A stretch of DNA of 64,000 bases from Roseibium sp. Sym1 (lineage in GTDB: Bacteria; Pseudomonadota; Alphaproteobacteria; Rhizobiales; Stappiaceae): positions 2,323,501-2,387,500 of the forward strand of contig NZ_CP114786.1 of NCBI RefSeq assembly GCF_027359675.1. The letters are read 5' to 3'. Made by a program: the position numbers and the translations under genes. Positions 63,221 to 64,000 of this stretch are shown in pieces. Within the stretch, counting starts at the first letter, position 1; the number at the start of each line of letters is the position of its first letter. The notes under the pieces are model-generated. The model searched no databases. It saw only the letters and a list, made by a program, of their open reading frames with translations, and was not told where the DNA came from.

Positions 63221-63649
63221 ATGTCGTCACCATTGCAATCATCGTCTCTCTCCACGGCTTCAAGCGAGCAGGGGGATCTCGTCGAGGACAGCCGGGACAC
63301 GATCCTGATCGAAGGATTGTTGCTGCCGGCCGAAATCGGCGTGCTCGACAGCGAAAAGGGGCGCCGGCAATCGGTGTGCTTCGATGTCGAGATCCGGACG
63401 GTTGCCGGCTATCGCAGGATCGTGCGCGAGACCGGCCAATTTGTTTCCTATGCCGATGCCGTCGAATTCATCCAGGAAAAGGCCGCCTCCGGCGGACATG
63501 TCGACCTGGTCGAGGACTGGGCCGAAGCGGTCGCGGCCTTCGTGCTCACCAATCCGCTGGCCGACCAGGTCATGGTCAAGGTGACCAAGCCCGACATTTT
63601 CGAGGACGCCGCCGGTGTCGGCATTCGTATCGTTCGCAAGCGGGCCTGA
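63221..63649 (+). CDS. folB: Dihydroneopterin aldolase (FolB family)
   Basis: A 142-residue protein. A 25-residue Ser-rich N-terminal extension precedes the FolB core: IEGLLLPAEIGVLDSEKGRRQSVCFDVEI with the catalytic-type Glu, then FVSYADAVEFIQE, and VKVTKPDIFEDAAGVGI with the conserved Lys. It cleaves 7,8-dihydroneopterin to 6-hydroxymethyldihydropterin and glycolaldehyde. The ATG at 63221 was chosen over an upstream GTG (63188). It lies 80 bp before the DHPS-like gene, forming a pterin operon. Confidence 0.85.
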   Translation: MSSPLQSSSLSTASSEQGDLVEDSRDTILIEGLLLPAEIGVLDSEKGRRQSVCFDVEIRTVAGYRRIVRETGQFVSYADAVEFIQEKAASGGHVDLVEDWAEAVAAFVLTNPLADQVMVKVTKPDIFEDAAGVGIRIVRKRA

Positions 63650-63729
63650 CTTGCCGGTCTGCCCTTCCCGCCTATTTGCCCGGAAGCTGTCCGGCAGCGC
63701 CCGCCGAATTCCAAGGAGCCTTTTCATAA

Positions 63730-64000
63730 ATGATTTCCGCAGACCGCCTGCTGCCTCTCTGGCTCAAGTACCGCGATGCGCTCGAGACGCCGATCCGGAC
63801 CTTTTCGTTTGAAAAGTTCAACCGGACCTTCGAGGACCGCACCTACCAGATGGGAGTTCTGAACCTGTCGCCGGACAGCACCTACCGGGAAACCGTCTGC
63901 CACACATTCGAGGCTGCGCTCTATCGTGGCCGGCGGATGACGCTGGAAGGTGCGGCCATGGTCGATATCGGTGCGGAATCGACCGGCGACACTGCGGACC
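63730..64000 (+). CDS. Dihydropteroate synthase-like protein (partial, N-terminal 90 residues)
   Basis: The start reads MISADRLLPLWLKYRDALET. A DHPS core follows, with MGVLNLSPDSTY (near residue 41) corresponding to the usual MGILNVTPDSFSDGG, and GAAMVDIGAESTGDTA (near 75) corresponding to GADIIDVGGESTRPG. The SFSDGG loop is replaced by STYRET and the Arg of ESTR is lost, so this is a divergent member and may not make dihydropteroate. AAGGAG lies 13 bp before the ATG. The C-terminal part is beyond the window. Confidence 0.75.
   Translation, partial: MISADRLLPLWLKYRDALETPIRTFSFEKFNRTFEDRTYQMGVLNLSPDSTYRETVCHTFEAALYRGRRMTLEGAAMVDIGAESTGDTAD

Overview
The window comes from a GC-rich alphaproteobacterium. 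It is probably a marine member of the Stappiaceae (Roseibium/Labrenzia type). Evidence for this is the density of ABC uptake systems with catabolic genes, the HpnCDE squalene route, and a hydroxyproline locus in which an enolase-superfamily cis-3-hydroxyproline dehydratase (K165/K265) lies next to a proline-racemase-family trans-3-hydroxyproline dehydratase, an arrangement described from Labrenzia aggregata. This assignment is inferred from gene content only. No tRNA, rRNA, CRISPR array, insertion sequence or prophage was seen.

Layout. 1-5.5 kb: an IclR regulator and a Gfo/Idh/MocA oxidoreductase, divergent from a four-gene sugar ABC importer. 5.7-9.3 kb: a DUF3772/MscS channel and an RsbW-like/STAS partner-switching pair. 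9.4-15.8 kb: a six-gene minus-strand operon running MpaB-type oxygenase, hpnC, hpnD, hpnE, sulfotransferase, catalase-like haem protein. This suggests synthesis and tailoring of a C30 isoprenoid. 16.1-29.6 kb: a lone GMC oxidoreductase, then a polyamine-type ABC importer operon ending in GMC and PuuB-like flavoenzymes, a MocR/GabR regulator, and a divergent enolase-superfamily plus aldehyde dehydrogenase pair. 29.7-34.2 kb: a secreted caspase-like Sel1 protein, two exported orphans and a DASS (SLC13) anion transporter.

34.2-50.9 kb is a surface-adhesion island. An OmpR-type two-component system is divergent from a 2266-residue glycine-rich autotransporter, which is followed by a TpsA/TpsB two-partner secretion pair. 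The autotransporter and tpsA share a nearly identical upstream block of about 103 bp (31 bp exact, a hairpin kept in both copies, and 10-bp-spaced direct repeats at its 5' edge). This shared cis-element is the strongest candidate for an undescribed regulatory system in the window.

51.0-63.0 kb: a hydroxyproline catabolic island. A GntR/FCD regulator is divergent from a polar amino-acid ABC importer, 4-hydroxyproline 2-epimerase, FAD dehydrogenase, pyrroline-4-hydroxy-2-carboxylate deaminase, alpha-ketoglutarate-semialdehyde dehydrogenase, the cis- and trans-3-hydroxyproline dehydratases, and a ProC reductase. 63.2-64.0 kb: folB and the start of a divergent dihydropteroate-synthase-like gene, cut by the window end.

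All three ABC importer operons carry a strong hairpin just after the binding-protein gene, probably to set its expression above that of the membrane and ATPase subunits.
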